Shown in pieces: positions 1 through 13,515 of a stretch of 64,000 nt of DNA (its first letter is position 1; the number at the start of each line of letters is the position of its first letter). The position numbers and the translations under genes were made by a program. Source of the DNA: Paracyclopina nana (taxonomy: Eukaryota; Arthropoda; Copepoda; Cyclopoida; Cyclopettidae); assembly GCA_019096065.1 (NCBI GenBank), contig JAGUCH010000001.1, positions 2,232,001 through 2,296,000 of the forward strand, written 5' to 3'. A model generated the notes under the pieces. It saw only the letters and a list, made by a program, of their open reading frames with translations. It did not search any database and was not told the DNA's origin.

Positions 1-882
1 CATAATAATCATGAACCAAATCAGAGCACAGGTTCTCCGGATGATCACAATCCGGATGTCCAGGACACCAAGTTCTATGCTTTCTTGACTGCAGAGTAGC
101 TCTTGGGTCTCTGACCAAATAGAGAACTTGAACATTGAGACTTTTGTCTTCAAGTATGGCTCTAGTGGAGTTAAGTCTTAACCTAACAGTTTTCATGCTT
201 TGGAATGGATACAAGGAGCAGGCTGCGCCAACAAATGTATCGTTGTAGCAATACGTTTCACTATGAGCTTTGCACTTTCTCCAGAGTCTTTCATTGTGGT
301 TCAAAGCATATACATGGTGTCTTGCAAAATCAAAGTACTCCTCTGCAAATAGTAAAATATGTGCATTTGAATTGCATAAGTTTTAAAAATCAGCCACACA
401 TCCATATACTCACTTTTATTGCTGTAGTTGCAATGAAATAAGTCTGTTAGCTCTTTAGTTGCAATGCTGGAAAGCGTGCTCTTTTCGGGGATTTGAACTA
501 TTCCATATCGTAATAATGGCTCATAATGGTAAAACATGGCAGGATGAGATAACAAAATATCACCAATAAAAGTTGAGCCGCTTCTCCAAGTTGTCACAAC
601 CATTGATCTCTTGACTTCTCCTTTTTCATATGAAATGCTTGTTTTCTTTAGTTCTACTTCATTGGCAATCTTAATTTCTTCAATTATGGGAGAAAACTCT
701 AGCAAACTTTCACTTGTAGTCTTCATAGTCACTAGAGTTTCTTTCACTCTTTCACTTTTAGCCCTCTCAATTCCATAGGCATACAGAAAAAGCAAGCAAC
801 AAATAAGTAGTAGGATTGTTGATCCTCTTGAAGTCAACCTCAGCTTCAAGTGGGAAAGTTTTTTCAATATGAAAAGGGACAT
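1..882 (-). CDS. Carbohydrate (Gal/GlcNAc-type) sulfotransferase, 3' end outside window
   Basis: Minus-strand model with exons 882..414 and 342..1; the 3' part lies beyond the left edge. This type II Golgi enzyme family moves sulfate from PAPS to sugar residues of glycans or proteoglycans. The protein starts with a short basic cytoplasmic stretch and one membrane anchor (about residues 21-38), then a stem. The 5'-phosphosulfate-binding loop is visible at about residues 97-110 (TTWRSGSTF). The 3'-phosphate-binding motif is in the second exon (LYLVRDPRAT, near positions 60-90). The 71-bp intron has a GTGAGT donor and a TTTGCAG acceptor and keeps the frame. The start is the only ATG giving the anchor. 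The motifs fit the CHST1/2/3/5 type; the exact substrate cannot be told. Confidence 0.85.
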
Positions 883-2349
883 TTTCAGTCATTCTATCTT
901 GCAGTCACAGCAGACAGTAAAGTGACTCCTCAAAGAGTTCATTAATATGAATTATTCAAAAAATCAATGCGCACAGCCAGTGTTTTTCAACTCAAGGAAT
1001 CCAATTCAATATTAATTCCACTCATTTATGAGCAAGCAATGGCAACAACTCCTCTTATAAGACAGAAAACCTTCGATCTTTATATTTGTTTGCTTTTGAC
1101 TGGGTTGCATGACTCCAATGTCTAACCATGTCACTTTTTATCGACAATTCTGGCCTTTTTCCACTCCGTATTTTTTTCCTTGTCAGGAATGATTTGTCAG
1201 CCTTGTTTACAAGATGTGCTTTGCTGTCCTTGTGAAATAGTTTTATACCTTGAGCATTTTAAGTTTGAAAGATAGATCGTCATTTTTTCGGATTTTCATT
1301 GTAATTCCTTGAACGTCTCATTTCGGTACTCAATCAGAATCGACATGACTTGACGTGACAAACTTATAGTAATCGCCTCTAAAAATGGTGCACGTGGGAA
1401 TAATTTCCACTAGGAGAAGTTTGCAACACTTTTGGTAATTTTTCGGGCTAACAAACTTTTGGTTCTACGGCACGCAAGCCATTTTTAAGGTATATCTGCC
1501 TAACTGCAAATCCAACTAAACGCAGTCCACCTAAACGCAGTCCGCCAAAACGAAGTCTGCCTGAACGCAGTCTACAGCAATACACAGACATAATAATTTC
1601 ACTATGTTTGAAAAGAAGAAGTGATTTTGGTTACTACAAAATCAGAGACTATTTTAGGTTTACTGGATTTACATTTGCATTGACTTGAGCCCAAATGGTA
1701 CCAAATTTGAAATCCTAAACACCATTAATTCTTAAAAAATCTTGTCTATCTGATGGGTCATTTTTCTGAAGGAATGAGCAGCATTGACACATTCTAAAAT
1801 TGTGAGAACTAAGTTATTTGAGTTTTTAAGGTAATCGCTAAATTGGACAAGAAAGGAGAAACGGGCTTTTAATAATTGATATTAGCAAAAGTTCATTGCT
1901 CAGACAAATAGATTTTCAGCTTAGCCTGAATATTTCTGTTTCTGAGCATTTGAGATACTTGCAGATAATATTTCAGGTACATATCATCTGCCCTCATAAA
2001 AAGCTTGGAATGTTAAATGGCTATTCTGAGAGATTGACTGCGTATAAGCAGATTCGCGTAAAAGTGGACTGTATAGTACATTCAGTTTTTTACATGTTCA
2101 AGCACAGTATAAGTGATTTGAGCGTTGTCCTTTTTCATGTATCAATTGCTAGCAACAAAAGCATGAAAATAGTATTTGAAAGTCTGGAAGTGCTGTAAAG
2201 TGTATCGTGCATAAGGTGGCCAAGTCCAATAATAGTACGACTCCCTGGAACAACCTTGAGGAAAGGCCAACAATAGAAGGCCAAGATGCAAAAATAACAC
2301 CTCGCTTCAGTGTGTCTCTTGAGTTGGACCTGACAGGTATCAGGACACC
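883..2349. other. Intergenic region between sulfotransferase and EF-hand gene
   Basis: AT-rich sequence between two divergent genes, presumably holding both promoters. I see no coding exon here. The only clear structure is a short tandem repeat at 1516-1575, listed separately. Confidence 0.5.
1516..1575. repeat. Tandem repeat, 15-bp unit, about 4 copies
   Basis: Four imperfect copies of a 15-base unit of the type TAAACGCAGTCCACC follow one another, with a degenerate extra copy just upstream. The copies differ at a few positions. No coding role is apparent. Confidence 0.7.
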
Positions 2350-3286
2350 ATGAGCAAAATTTACGGGAAAAAGGCAGGAAAAAAGGGGAAAAAGGCTCTC
2401 ATCAAGGCAATAGAAAATAACCAGTAAGAGCACAAAAATAAGGGTTTATACTAAATTAATACATTTTTCCATAGATCAGCAGTACCAGAAGAGGAAGAGG
2501 CGTGTAAGCTGAAAGGAGCATTAGCTTGTCCCCAGCATTTACTGACTATATTGACCAGACAAACAGACTTAACTGAAAGCCAAATCCACGTCAAATACAT
2601 GAAGTTTCGCAGCCTGTATCCTACTGGATTTGTGGGGCCTCACGTGCTTCGAAACTTGTGCCTTGATGTTTTGAATGAGAAAGAATGTGACGAGTATGTC
2701 AACACTGTTTTCACTTTGTATGGCCAGAGGAAGAAAGGCTGGGGAGCTAAATTCATCGGGTTCAGAGAAGTCGTTTTAGCCACTGAAAGCATTCACAAAT
2801 TGAACTATCCGGACGAAGTTCTCAAATGGATTTTTCGGGTCTATGACTCGGAAGCCTCAGGAGAGATTCCAATAACCAAAATACCCGAGATAATCGGCTC
2901 ATTACTCAGGTATTTTTAACAGATTTTAAAATCAGGCAATATAAGTCATGATTCAAAAATAGTGGTCTATCAACTGTTAGATATAGGCAATTTTAAAATA
3001 TTTTTCTTGTCATTTTAGCTTGTGCGTGAGACTGAGTGGAGAAGATGACGTGGAAACAATAACAGAGGCCATTTTGGATGAATTTGACATGAAACCCTAC
3101 GATGACAACATGATTTCAGAGGAAGAATTCATTTATGACAGCTTGAACAACAAAAAGTTGCATCAACTATTGAATAGCAGTTTGAAGACTTACGCGGTTG
3201 ACATCGATTTGGATGAAGGGTCCGAAACTTCCGATAACTCCGAGATGACAGATATTTTGGAGACCTCAGATGTTGCACAAATGTAG
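2350..3286 (+). CDS. EF-hand calcium-binding-like protein
   Basis: Exons 2350..2423, 2475..2909 and 3019..3286 give 258 aa; both introns are short, with GTAAGA/GTATTT donors and TAG acceptors and agreeing phases. The start is the first ATG of a very lysine-rich N-terminus (MSKIYGKKAGKKGKK). The core resembles the four-EF-hand fold of the neuronal calcium sensor/calcineurin B group, with loop-like stretches DSEASGEIPITK and one containing ISEEEF. Both loops deviate: the first lacks the acidic residue at loop position 12 and the second is too long, so calcium binding is doubtful. The C-terminus is acidic and serine-rich. There is no N-terminal glycine for myristoylation. An AATAAA lies at 3423. 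I cannot assign a specific orthologue. Confidence 0.72.
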
Positions 3287-4040
3287 ATTTCCTTATTCAA
3301 CTGATTGAACTGATTCAATCGGATTTGCTCAGAACGAATCGGATCAGTTTTGAAGTTTCAAGTTTGTGTGCTAAAAAACGGCTTTATATTTTTGAGGTCA
3401 ACTGCCTTCATTTGAAAATTGAAATAAACGTGTGTATGAAATGTTTTGAATATTACACGAGTTCGAAACGATGAAAATAATATATTTAAGAAATTAATGC
3501 CATTTTTATTCTAATGTTTTAGTATATTTTTTTGGCAAAATAAGTATCATTCTCGTTTTCGTTATTGGATTGACTTTGAATTTCGATACAGTCTCAACAA
3601 TGGCTGACCATCAAAACAAACCAATTTCTTGATTCATCACAAAGACAAAAAAAGTTCGCGTAACTGTCTTAAGTTAATCGCATAGATGACTTACTCAACT
3701 GAATCTCAAATTTACGGCATATTTCTCACATTTTACTCACTATTACCGAATCTGAGGCGAAAAAGTTGGTCAACTCCTTCATGATTTTTCGCCCATCCCA
3801 ATTCAACAATTGTCACTTTTGGTAAGCATTTTTCCATACTTTGTCGACTCGAAATTCAAGCTCAAATTCATTCCCCCTGGTTTGTGCAATTAATAAATCG
3901 GGAAATCTCATGTTGCCTAATGAGCGTGTGCATTCGTAATTATTGCTTCATTATGTCATGTCATCAAGCTGCCTTGTTAATATTTCAGAATCTCAGTGCA
4001 AGAACCCCTGCATCATTGCCTGACATGTCTGCGTTGCAAA
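3287..4040. other. Intergenic region upstream of MEGF8
   Basis: AT-rich, with no supported exon. The putative 5' UTR of the next gene may contain a splice acceptor (TATTTCAG) near 3981-3988, so a non-coding first exon could lie here. Confidence 0.4.
3423..3428 (+). promoter_or_regulatory. Poly(A) signal AATAAA of EF-hand gene
   Basis: Canonical AATAAA 137 bases after the stop codon at 3286, on the coding strand. Confidence 0.55.
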
Positions 4041-7000
4041 ATGAAGCAATTCGTTCCATTTCTCCTTTGCTACTTTGCAATCGTTCCAACGCACGAGGAG
4101 AAATCCTGCGACAAGTCCAGGGTTCTCATCACCGGATCTGACCATGGCTTCATTGAAAATGGCGTTGACGCCATCAACTACACGCAAAACACTCATTGTG
4201 AATGGCTGATCCTGGCCAACAATTCGAATGAGTTCATCAGCTTGGATTTCCAGCATATGGACACTGAGTGCGGCTATGATTACTTGTTCGTCTATGCTGG
4301 ATCGTCGGTGCTGGAAGACAAGCTCTTGGGCAGCTTCAGTGGCAGAGTTTTGCCTCCAAAGTTGACTGCACGCGGTGCCATTCTCATTGTGTTCTTCAGC
4401 GACACCAACTACGTTTTGACGGGTTTCAAGATTGAGTACAATGTCTTTGGGTGTCCTCAAAATTGCTCCCAAAATGGAGCATGCAATGGTGGAAAATGTC
4501 AGTGCCTTCCAGGGTGGAGTGGAGACGCTTGCAATTTTCAGGTTTGCCCAGATGATTGTGGCAACTCCACTGGCAAGGGATTTTGCATGGAAGATAGATG
4601 CCATTGCAGGTAAGATGGTTTCTACTTTTATCTAGCATGGCTTCAAAAAAGTGTTTTTTTAGGGTTGGTTACTCTGGCAAAGATTGCAGCTTGGATGACA
4701 ATAATTTCATTGGAAATACCTGGCATCATTTGGCGGATTTCGACGAGTTTCTGCCAAGAACCGGTCATGCCTCGGTATATTGTGCAAAGCTCGACGTGTT
4801 GGTCGTTTTTGGAGGCTTCGATCTCAACCACGTGCTCGACGATATGTTCATCTACCATTTCAACTCAAGTACCTGGGAAAAAGTGAACTCTTCCATGCCG
4901 GCATTGTTCGGCCATGCCATGGATATGGTGGGCGATGAAGCTTTTGCAGTCTATGGGGGAGAACTGACGGGCAAAAGTGTGAGCAATCAGCTCTACAAGT
5001 TTGACATTGTCGCGAAAACTGCAACAATTCATGCTGAAAACAGTCAGGTCAGGCCACCTGCATTATCAAAACATACTTTAACTTTGGTAAGCTTAAACTC
5101 TTTAGAAAACTAATTGCCAAATTCACAAATTGATGTTTAGGCTGGTGATTATCTTTACTTATTCGGAGGCAGCAAGGAGCACGGAAAGTTCTCCAACGAG
5201 ATGTACAAAATTCATAAAAACTTGTCACAATGGGAGAAAGTTGAACCCATGGGAGGGCCAATCGAAAGACTTTACATCACAGCACATTCGACCGTTTTCT
5301 ATGAGGAGATGAACGCCCTTTTGGTATTTGGTGGCATTCGGAGAGATGTTGCCCGCTTTGCGCAGCTCTCCAGTCTCATGTTTTTTTATCACATCGAAAC
5401 TCGCACATGGGCCCAGCTCAAGCTTCCATCCAGACCTCAACACCCTGGCTCTGGCTCAGTTGTTCCGCCAGAAAGAGCGTTTCATTCAGCCTCAATTATG
5501 GGCAATTACATGGTTGTCTTTGGGGGCTATTCTCACAAGCATAACGAGGTGGAAAAGTGCTATGACGACACAATGTACTTTTTCCATTTGGGCTGTGCCA
5601 CATGGACAGGCAAGAGAGTTCTCGAGCACTCGCCGCAAAATAGAGGCTATCCCAAAGATCGCGGGCTTTCAGGTGAGGAGCACTTAATCACTATTAGTAT
5701 CGGCAAGAAAGTCATATCCATATATTCAAGGTCATGCAGCGTCCGTGAGGGGCAACAACGTCCTCATTCTAAGCGGAGGCTTTCATGGAACTGTCAGTGG
5801 TTCAGTTATGGCCTACACGTTGCCTTATGGCTTAAGCTTGAAGAGAAACGACAAAGTATGCTCGCACTATGGATCTCAAGTATCTTGCTCAGCAAATCCA
5901 GAATGCGGTTGGTGCCCTTCCGACGGAATTTGCTACTTGCGCACGGCCACAGCCAAGTGCACATCCAATCTCAAAACTGTCAAGTGTCCCGGACTGTGTC
6001 AAGCGCTCCCAGATTGTCAGTCCTGCACAGCGGTCCAAAAGAGGCAAGAAATGCCTTCTATTTCGAGAGTTGTCGAAGAGCTTCATTTGGACCAGTGCTC
6101 GTGGTGTCCTCAGTCTCAGCAGTGTCTTCCGAGGTAAATTAAACATTTCTTCAGAAGCATCTTCATAATCTTATTTTTTTCGTTAAGGCATGCTTATCCA
6201 GACCCTTGTCAATCCATGACAAAAGTGGTTGAACCAGAGTCATGTCGGAGGCAAGATGAAGTCCTGGCCGGTGCTACCTTGCTAAAGTACTACTGGCCCC
6301 CGGATCTTTCGTATCCTGACGAGGTTGCCATTTCCAATACTACTGAGGTCACTTTCCAGCCAGTTAATCCTCAAGGAGTTCTTGAAACTAAGGGAGAGTA
6401 TGTGGCCAGACTTCTAGGCAGGATTCAAGTTCCCCAAGAAATCGGCTTCAGGGGAGGCGAGGCCGCAACCTCGAGGCTGCGTGTTGACTCCTCGAGATTG
6501 GAAAGGCTTCAAGTGTGCGTTGAAAATGCCAACTATGTCCTTAAGGTGCGATGGCTTTTTAATAGTTCGACATCTCTTTTTTAAAAAGCTGTGCTACTTT
6601 ACTCCAGGTTTCAAGGTCACCAGAATCTCAGCTAGAAGTCATTGTGAACCAAACAGATGGTGTTTCTGTGGGCCCATGCCATGCCAACTTGAATTGGCCA
6701 TCAGACGATCATATGCTGGCCTTGCTGCCCGGAGAAGCATACAACTTTGATTTTTCAGCCACGCGTGAAGTCTACAGCAAGACTCCCCTCTCTAAGCCCT
6801 CAAAGATGTCATTGACCAGGAAGAGTTGGCAGGGTCAAAGTGTGGCTGCTCAAGTCCTCTCCTCCAACTATTTAAGGCCTTTTTCCCATGGAGAGAAGGC
6901 TTGCGAAACTTTGACGAATTGTGGATCATGCTTGTCGGATGCAAGTTGCGCGTGGTGCTCGCTCAGCGGGCAATGTGGGGCCAAAATGGACGCAGACTTC

Positions 7001-10000
7001 ACCTGCAAAATCAACTTGAAGTTGAAGCCAGATGAGTGCGGCAATTGTACGCAATTCATTTACTGTGAGGATTGCGTCAATTCCTCGCAAGACGGGCAAT
7101 GTGAATGGATGTCTGAAGAAGCGCGATGCGTGAGGAAAGGTCGTTTCAATGTGTCCGTCAAAGTGGCTGACAAGTGTCCTAGTTCGTGTCATTTGCGCCC
7201 AAATTGCTCCGAATGCATTGGGAATCCTGGCAGATGCGTTTGGTGCGAACAAACCCAGAAATGCTTTCTTTTTTCCACCTACACTGCAGACTTTCAGTAT
7301 GGCCAGTGTAAAAGCTGGATCGACAAGGAAACGGAGACTGCTGAAGAGTCTACAAACTCGGCGTTCGTTGAGAATCAATGTAGATCCTGTGGAACGAGGA
7401 ATAACTGCTCAAGCTGCTTGCAAGGCTTGGGTTGCAGTTGGTGCTACACTCAGGAAAATCCCACAATTGGGCAGTGCTTACATGGTGGCTATCAGCCTTC
7501 CCAACAATGTCAATCTCAGGTGATAAAGAGAATTGAAATCATGATTATGTAATTCTTATGTGATGTTACTCAACAGGGCATGAGTTGGGCCTATAACGAG
7601 TGCCCAGATGTTGACGAGTGCTCTTTGAACTTGCATGATTGCCATGGAAATGCGAGCTGCATCAATGTTCACGGCTCGTACGAGTGCAAGTGCAAAAAGG
7701 GCTTCATTGGCGATGGAAAACTCGAATGTCAAAGGACATGCTTTGAAGACTGCGTTCGCGGCAAATGTTCCGACGGCCCGGATTACAAGTGCATTTGCGA
7801 TTTGGGTTGGACTGGCTCGGATTGCAGCGTTGATTGTGGTTGCAATGGGCATTCCAACTGCGAAATCTCAGGCCCCGGAAAGTGCGATGGCTGTCAGGAC
7901 TTTACGTCCGGTGAATTTTGCCAATACTGCTCTCGTGGTGCCTATGGCAATGCCACAGATCCGGATTCAGGATGCCAACTATGCAGCTGCAATGGACACG
8001 AAAATGTGCCCGCGGGCATATGCGACTCTTCTACTGGTCAATGTTATTGCGTAGATCATACTGAAGGAAAAAAGTGCGATAAGTGCAAAAGTGGATTTTT
8101 TGGAAATCCAGAAAATGGCGGAAGATGCTTCCATGAGTGTTCGGCCAAAGGAGTCATAGAAGGTAAAATTAGTTTTCCTTGTCAGATTTTATGATGAAAA
8201 ATTGTTTTTTTATGCAGGTGAGCAAAGAGGGTATTTGGGATGCAGCGGTGACAAGCCTGGAGAAAAGGAGTGCCTTTGGATTATCAAGGGACCTGCGAAG
8301 AGCCTCATTCAAATGTCATGGGAGAATAGCAACGTGGATTTGGCGCCCTCCACCGATTGTCCCGCCACAGCTAATAGAGTTCACATCTACGATGGCTTGC
8401 CCAACTTTTTGTCTTCCTCAGAAGATCGAGATCTCAACTTGGGATCTTTCTGCTTGGGCCAAGTAATATAGATTTACTATACATTTTTGTAATCCTGAAA
8501 TCATCCATTATCTACTCAGCCACCGAGGTACCCTATGGTGGCCTCCAGCGGAACAATGTCAGTGTACCACGTGTGCAAATCCCACATGGCCTTTAATGCT
8601 TCCTTCGAGGTGGTGCATTGCCCTTTCCACTGCCCTGGGCCCAATCGGATCTGTAATCAACTCGGACTCTGTGTTTGTGCGCAGGGATTTGCAGGGCCCA
8701 TGTGCCAACTTGAAAAATGTCCTGGTGGCTGTGGAGCTGGAATCTGCAACGACAAGACCAACCTTTGCGAATGCACGAGGGGTTACACGGGGGCTAATTG
8801 CTCCGAAAAGTCAAAAGGTGAAAAATTTCATATATTTATGCTATATTATATCAAGGCTTATGAAAATGTTTCCTCTCAGGCCAATTGGAGGTCACTGATG
8901 CATTCAAACTTGAACTGCTGTCTAATTCGTTGCGTCATTATCGCAAGCTTCTGCCTCGCTTCGGCAACTCGCTGAAAGCCGATGCTCATGGCACTTTGTG
9001 GCTTTTTGGTGGCCATTCCAGGTCGGGGCCTTTGAATGACATCAGGGCGTTTGACACGAGAAATGCTTCCTGGTTGCCCATCACTGTAGACATTGGTGCT
9101 GAACTGCCATCATCACGGTTAGCCGACTTTTCTTAGGGACTTCTTTGAACATATGATAAAGTTTTATCTTTTTTAGGTACTTCCATGCCACAGAGTTGAT
9201 AGTTGCCGAAAATAACCTATACATTCAGGGTGGCATGAATGCGACTCATTACTTTGATGACTTTTGGAAATTCGATCTCTTGAGAAGAACCTGGTACAAG
9301 CTGGGCCCCCAGGATCACTCTATAAGGCTCGATTTAGCTGGCCACACTTTAACGTACAACTCTATTGATGGGAGTCTGATGTTGATTGGTGGCATCTCAG
9401 AGGTTCATGGCTTCAACGACCAAGTCTTGATAATGAGCAAAGGGAGCGTATTTTTCAAAGTATGGCCTACTCGGGGCCTCTCTCCGCTGAGCGGCCTTTA
9501 TGGCCATACTACCATATTTAATTCAGCCATGGAGTCGTTCTATGTGTATGGTGGAATTGCTTACGGGAAACGAAGGGTTGGAGTGTCAGACAGCCTTTTT
9601 GTGCTTCATTATCCGAGTCGGAAATGGTCCATGGTTCCGGCCATTTCCGGCCGGACGCGGCCTCACCCAAGAGCTTTGCATGCAGCCGTTTCCTCAGACG
9701 CGTTTATGGTCGTCTATGGCGGAGCCACGGCCACCTTGACTAATGCCGAAGACTGGAAATGGCACGATAACCTCACCACCCCACCCTTGTCCATTTTCGT
9801 TTTCAGCTGTGGCCTTTGGATCGACCTAGACTTGGAGAGAAACGTCCAGGCTTTTGGCATGGCCTTGGACTTCTCAAGATCAGACAAGGTACTATAACGA
9901 GGAAAACAGTGAATAATCCCAACAAAAATATTTGTTTTCATTAGATGTCAATTTATACTATGGGTGGTTTTGGCTCTGGTACTTTCCAAGGAGATTTGGA

Positions 10001-13000
10001 AAATCTGCGAATCTCTGACGACTTTTGCAACCTCTTTCAAAGTGATCCCATGAGATGCAAGCTGTCTCTCGGTTGTGCTCACTGCTCTGTTTTTGATGAC
10101 GTTAGGGATCTCAATGCCACCTACTGCTACTCCAACGCAAGGTCAAAGCCAGCCACTTGCACTAGCTTTGAATCGGGCACCCTGGAGTTTTCCAACGGAG
10201 TGCGATGCGAGTTGTCGCAACACCGACAAAGATGTGATGTCCATAAGGTGAAATATGAATTCTATTATTATGTCTTGCTTTCTCAATGTTGCAAAATCTA
10301 GAGCTGCGGAGAATGCTTATCGGCCTACCCTGATTTGTCCGACCCGTCCGACTTTCCCATTTGCGTTTGGTGCCCTGGTTGCAGCGGCCGAGGAAAGTGC
10401 CTCCCTCGGGGCTCAAGTTGTGACCAGGCCTGCCCCAATGATGGCCTCGAGGTGCAATTGCCGAGCCGTTGTCCAGAAATGCGTTGCGCAGCGTCTGACT
10501 GTGAAAAATGCCGAGGCCTCAAATTCTCCACAGGTACTGTACATTTTCATGTTAGGCAGCATTGTTGCTTTTTATTGGTAATTATTTTTAGGTCAAACTT
10601 GTTCTTGGACGAGGAAAAGGCCACAGAGTGACGGACTTGATTTTGGCCCCATTTATGATTGGTCTTGCGAGGAGCCAGCTGCAAGCGAGTCTTTCGATGA
10701 CAATGATGAGGAAATCATCTTGGTTGAGTCACCTTGTCCCAAAAGGTGCCACGAGTATACCAATTGCTCAGACTGCCTCAGCAGCTCTGGAGGAGAAGGG
10801 GGCTGGAGCGAGTGTCTGTGGAGTGCAGAGACCCAATCGTGTATTTCTCCAAGCTATGCCCCACTCAAGTGCCTTGGTGGTCTTTGCGGCCTTTTGCTGT
10901 CGAAGGCTGAACATTGCCCGTTGCCTTGTTCATCTCACTCTGAGTGCAAATCCTGCTTGAAAAACTCAAGATGTGGCTGGTGTTCGATTGATTCCAGCCC
11001 AACTACTGGTATTGGAGTTTGCACCGAGGGAACCTTTGATGGGCCTCAAAATGGGCTCAGCTGCAACGAGGCAAACATTACGGAGCCGTACAAGATATAC
11101 GGCAAATTTGGCCTCCAGTTGCCCGTCACCTCCTGGAATTTTCTGACTTGTCCCAAAGAAAACGAATGTTTGAATGGACATCACGACTGCGATTCCACAA
11201 CTCAGGTAATTTTATAATAATTTATATTAGTTCTCTGCAAGGATATTTCATTATGAATTGCAGGTCTGTATTGATACAGAGGACGGGTATGAATGCAAAT
11301 GTAATGATGGGTACATTGGCGATGCGATAGAGTGCAAGCCTGTTTGCTCAAAGGGCTGCTTACACGGAGATTGCGTGGAGCCAGAGAAATGCGATTGCCA
11401 TTTCAGCTTCGTTGGTGACAGCTGTGATCAGGCCTGTGATTGCAATGGTCACTCCGATTGCCTCGACGAGGACAATAAGAGCGTTTGCCTGAATTGCAAA
11501 AACAACACAATGGGAAGCCAGTGTCAATTTTGCAAGTGAGTCTCTTTGCCCATTCAAAAAATCAATTCCCGTTGCTGACATATTTTTTAAAAGGCCATTC
11601 TATGTGGGCAACCCTGAAAAAGGAGGCAAATGCATTTCGTGCTTGGAGTTTTGCAACGGCCACACTGACATCTGTTTCGATCAGAGCCTCATTGCCAACA
11701 AAAGTGTCTTCACCAACCTGGAAGTGTCGAGATGGCCTCGCATTATCCTCACTCCCGAGGGAGTTGCCAACGTGACTGAGTCGACTTATCACGGGCCCTA
11801 CAAATTCGAGGCTGTTTGCGCGAACTGCGGGGGACGAACGACAGGGCACAAATGCGAGCACTGCAGCCTCGGTTATTTCGGGGGAGCAGCGAACGGCGAA
11901 TCCGGATGCAAGCCTTGTGATTGTAATGGCCACGGAGACGTTTGCGACGAGGTCACCGGATCCGGATGCGTGTGTCAGAACAACACGATGAGCGAAGGAG
12001 ATTGCGCCATACCGTCCGGATCCTCGTCCCGACGGCCCTTCAAAAATGGCGACTGCGCGTCGAGGCAGTGCTCAAAATGCAAGGAATATTACATAGGCTT
12101 TCCAGAGAACTCTCGCCAGTGCTACCGCCAAATGAGCGTGGACACCGATTATTGCCTCGATCCGGAAACGCAGGCTGAATGCCACAGACAGCCCCACCTC
12201 CTGGGCGGAGGCCAAGCCGTGTTCTTTGTGGTCCTGCCCAACTTCATGAACGTCGACATCCGCATTGTGATTGACGTGACTGTTGGGGATACCGAGGTGT
12301 TTCTGAGTCCCGAGCCGAGAATGTTTGTCGTGGAGACCAACGAGACCACCTTCGAGCACGACGTCACCTTTGACGAGGCATACAAGTTTAAAAAGTCCCT
12401 TTGGTGGGAACGATACAAGGTGATTTTAACCAATTGGCCAAATATTCTATGCTAACTGAATGCATTTTTTAAAGCTGAATGATTTGTTCCAATTGGAGGG
12501 CCATATGCTGCAAGAAAACGACGAGGACCAAGATTCGAGGCTGAAAAGGGCCAACATTCGCACTTTGCTGCCGCAGCTGGTTTCTAACAAAACCTCGTCA
12601 CCGAGTGTGGAGAACTTTGTGCTCGTGGAGCGCCAAGCAAATCCCCATGAGCTCAACACCTTCGTGGAGCTGAAGGAACGAGACTCTCTTTTGCACGTGA
12701 AAGGCCTCAAAAATCGACTGGTGATTTCACTACCCGAGGGCAGCCACGACTTGAGGACCACTCGCTTCTTCATTCTCATCAAGTCAAAGAGTGCCCAGGA
12801 GAGCTTTGGATTCCTGTACTTCCGCCAAGACCAACTGCACATCGACCTCTTTGTCTTCTTCTCGGTGTTCTTCTCCTGCTTTTTCCTCTTCCTTTGCGGC
12901 TGTGTGGTCGTGTGGAAAATCAAGTCCATTTTTGACAGGCGAAGAGCCCGGCTAAGGCACGCATTCGAGCTGCAAAATATGGCCCAGCGGCCGTTTGCGA

Positions 13001-13392
13001 CGCACTACGTGGCCTTCGGAAGCTCAAAGGCCAATGGCTGTGACATCATGCCATTCAAGCAACCTGTGCCTAGCCAGTCTTTTAACCAGAAGAGGAAAAG
13101 GCTCATGGGACTGCATGGCTCGAATGCGGTCAAGTGTAGCTCTGAAGAGGTCAGTTCGCCACTGTTGGCCTCTTCAGCCTCGGCAGCCTCCTCGTCCTCG
13201 GATCAAAGGCTGCTGTCAACCATAAGACCAGTGGCAATTGAGCCTTTGGGACCGACTGGGAAGAGCGTGGCCTTGGCTACGACCCTGATTGAAATGCCCA
13301 ACGCTGGTTTGAGCTTTGGATGTGTCCTTGTGACAACCATAGGTCACAATCCTGGAATGGCAGCAGCATCCTCCATGGCATCAACCGAGTAA
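4041..13392 (+). CDS. MEGF8: Multiple EGF-like domains protein 8 (MEGF8), complete
   Basis: Seventeen exons: 4041..4609, 4663..5086, 5141..5672, 5731..6133, 6188..6545, 6608..7519, 7577..8162, 8218..8462, 8520..8817, 8880..9117, 9177..9888, 9945..10247, 10302..10533, 10592..11205, 11264..11535, 11594..12419, 12475..13392. The product is 2813 aa, close to vertebrate MEGF8. The ATG at 4041 begins a signal peptide. In order come a CUB domain (about 25-140), EGF, a first Kelch propeller, PSI repeats, calcium-binding and laminin EGF modules, a second CUB (about 1255-1395), EGF, a second Kelch propeller (about 1460-1850), more PSI repeats, EGF/laminin modules, one membrane helix (about 2630-2655) and a cytoplasmic tail. 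The juxtamembrane MAQRPFA matches the MASRPFA motif of the attractin/MEGF8 family. In mammals MEGF8 works with MOSMO and MGRN1/RNF157 to ubiquitinate and clear Smoothened, and affects BMP signalling and left-right patterning. The doubled CUB-Kelch layout separates it from attractin. Confidence 0.95.
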
Positions 13393-13515
13393 AAGCCCCT
13401 TTTTTAATGCTTAAATATTCTCAAAGCTGTGATCAACATTTATATATACTCAGTATTTTCGCTACTTAATACTAATAGAATACACTGATCAACTTTTATG
13501 TGCTGGTATATATAT

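Noticed and set aside
1896-2433. Open frames before the EF-hand gene
   Set aside because: No domain; the minus-strand one is antisense to exon 1.
3996-4040. MEGF8 start upstream of 4041
   Set aside because: The upstream reading has no ATG in frame; the ATG at 4041 gives a proper signal peptide.
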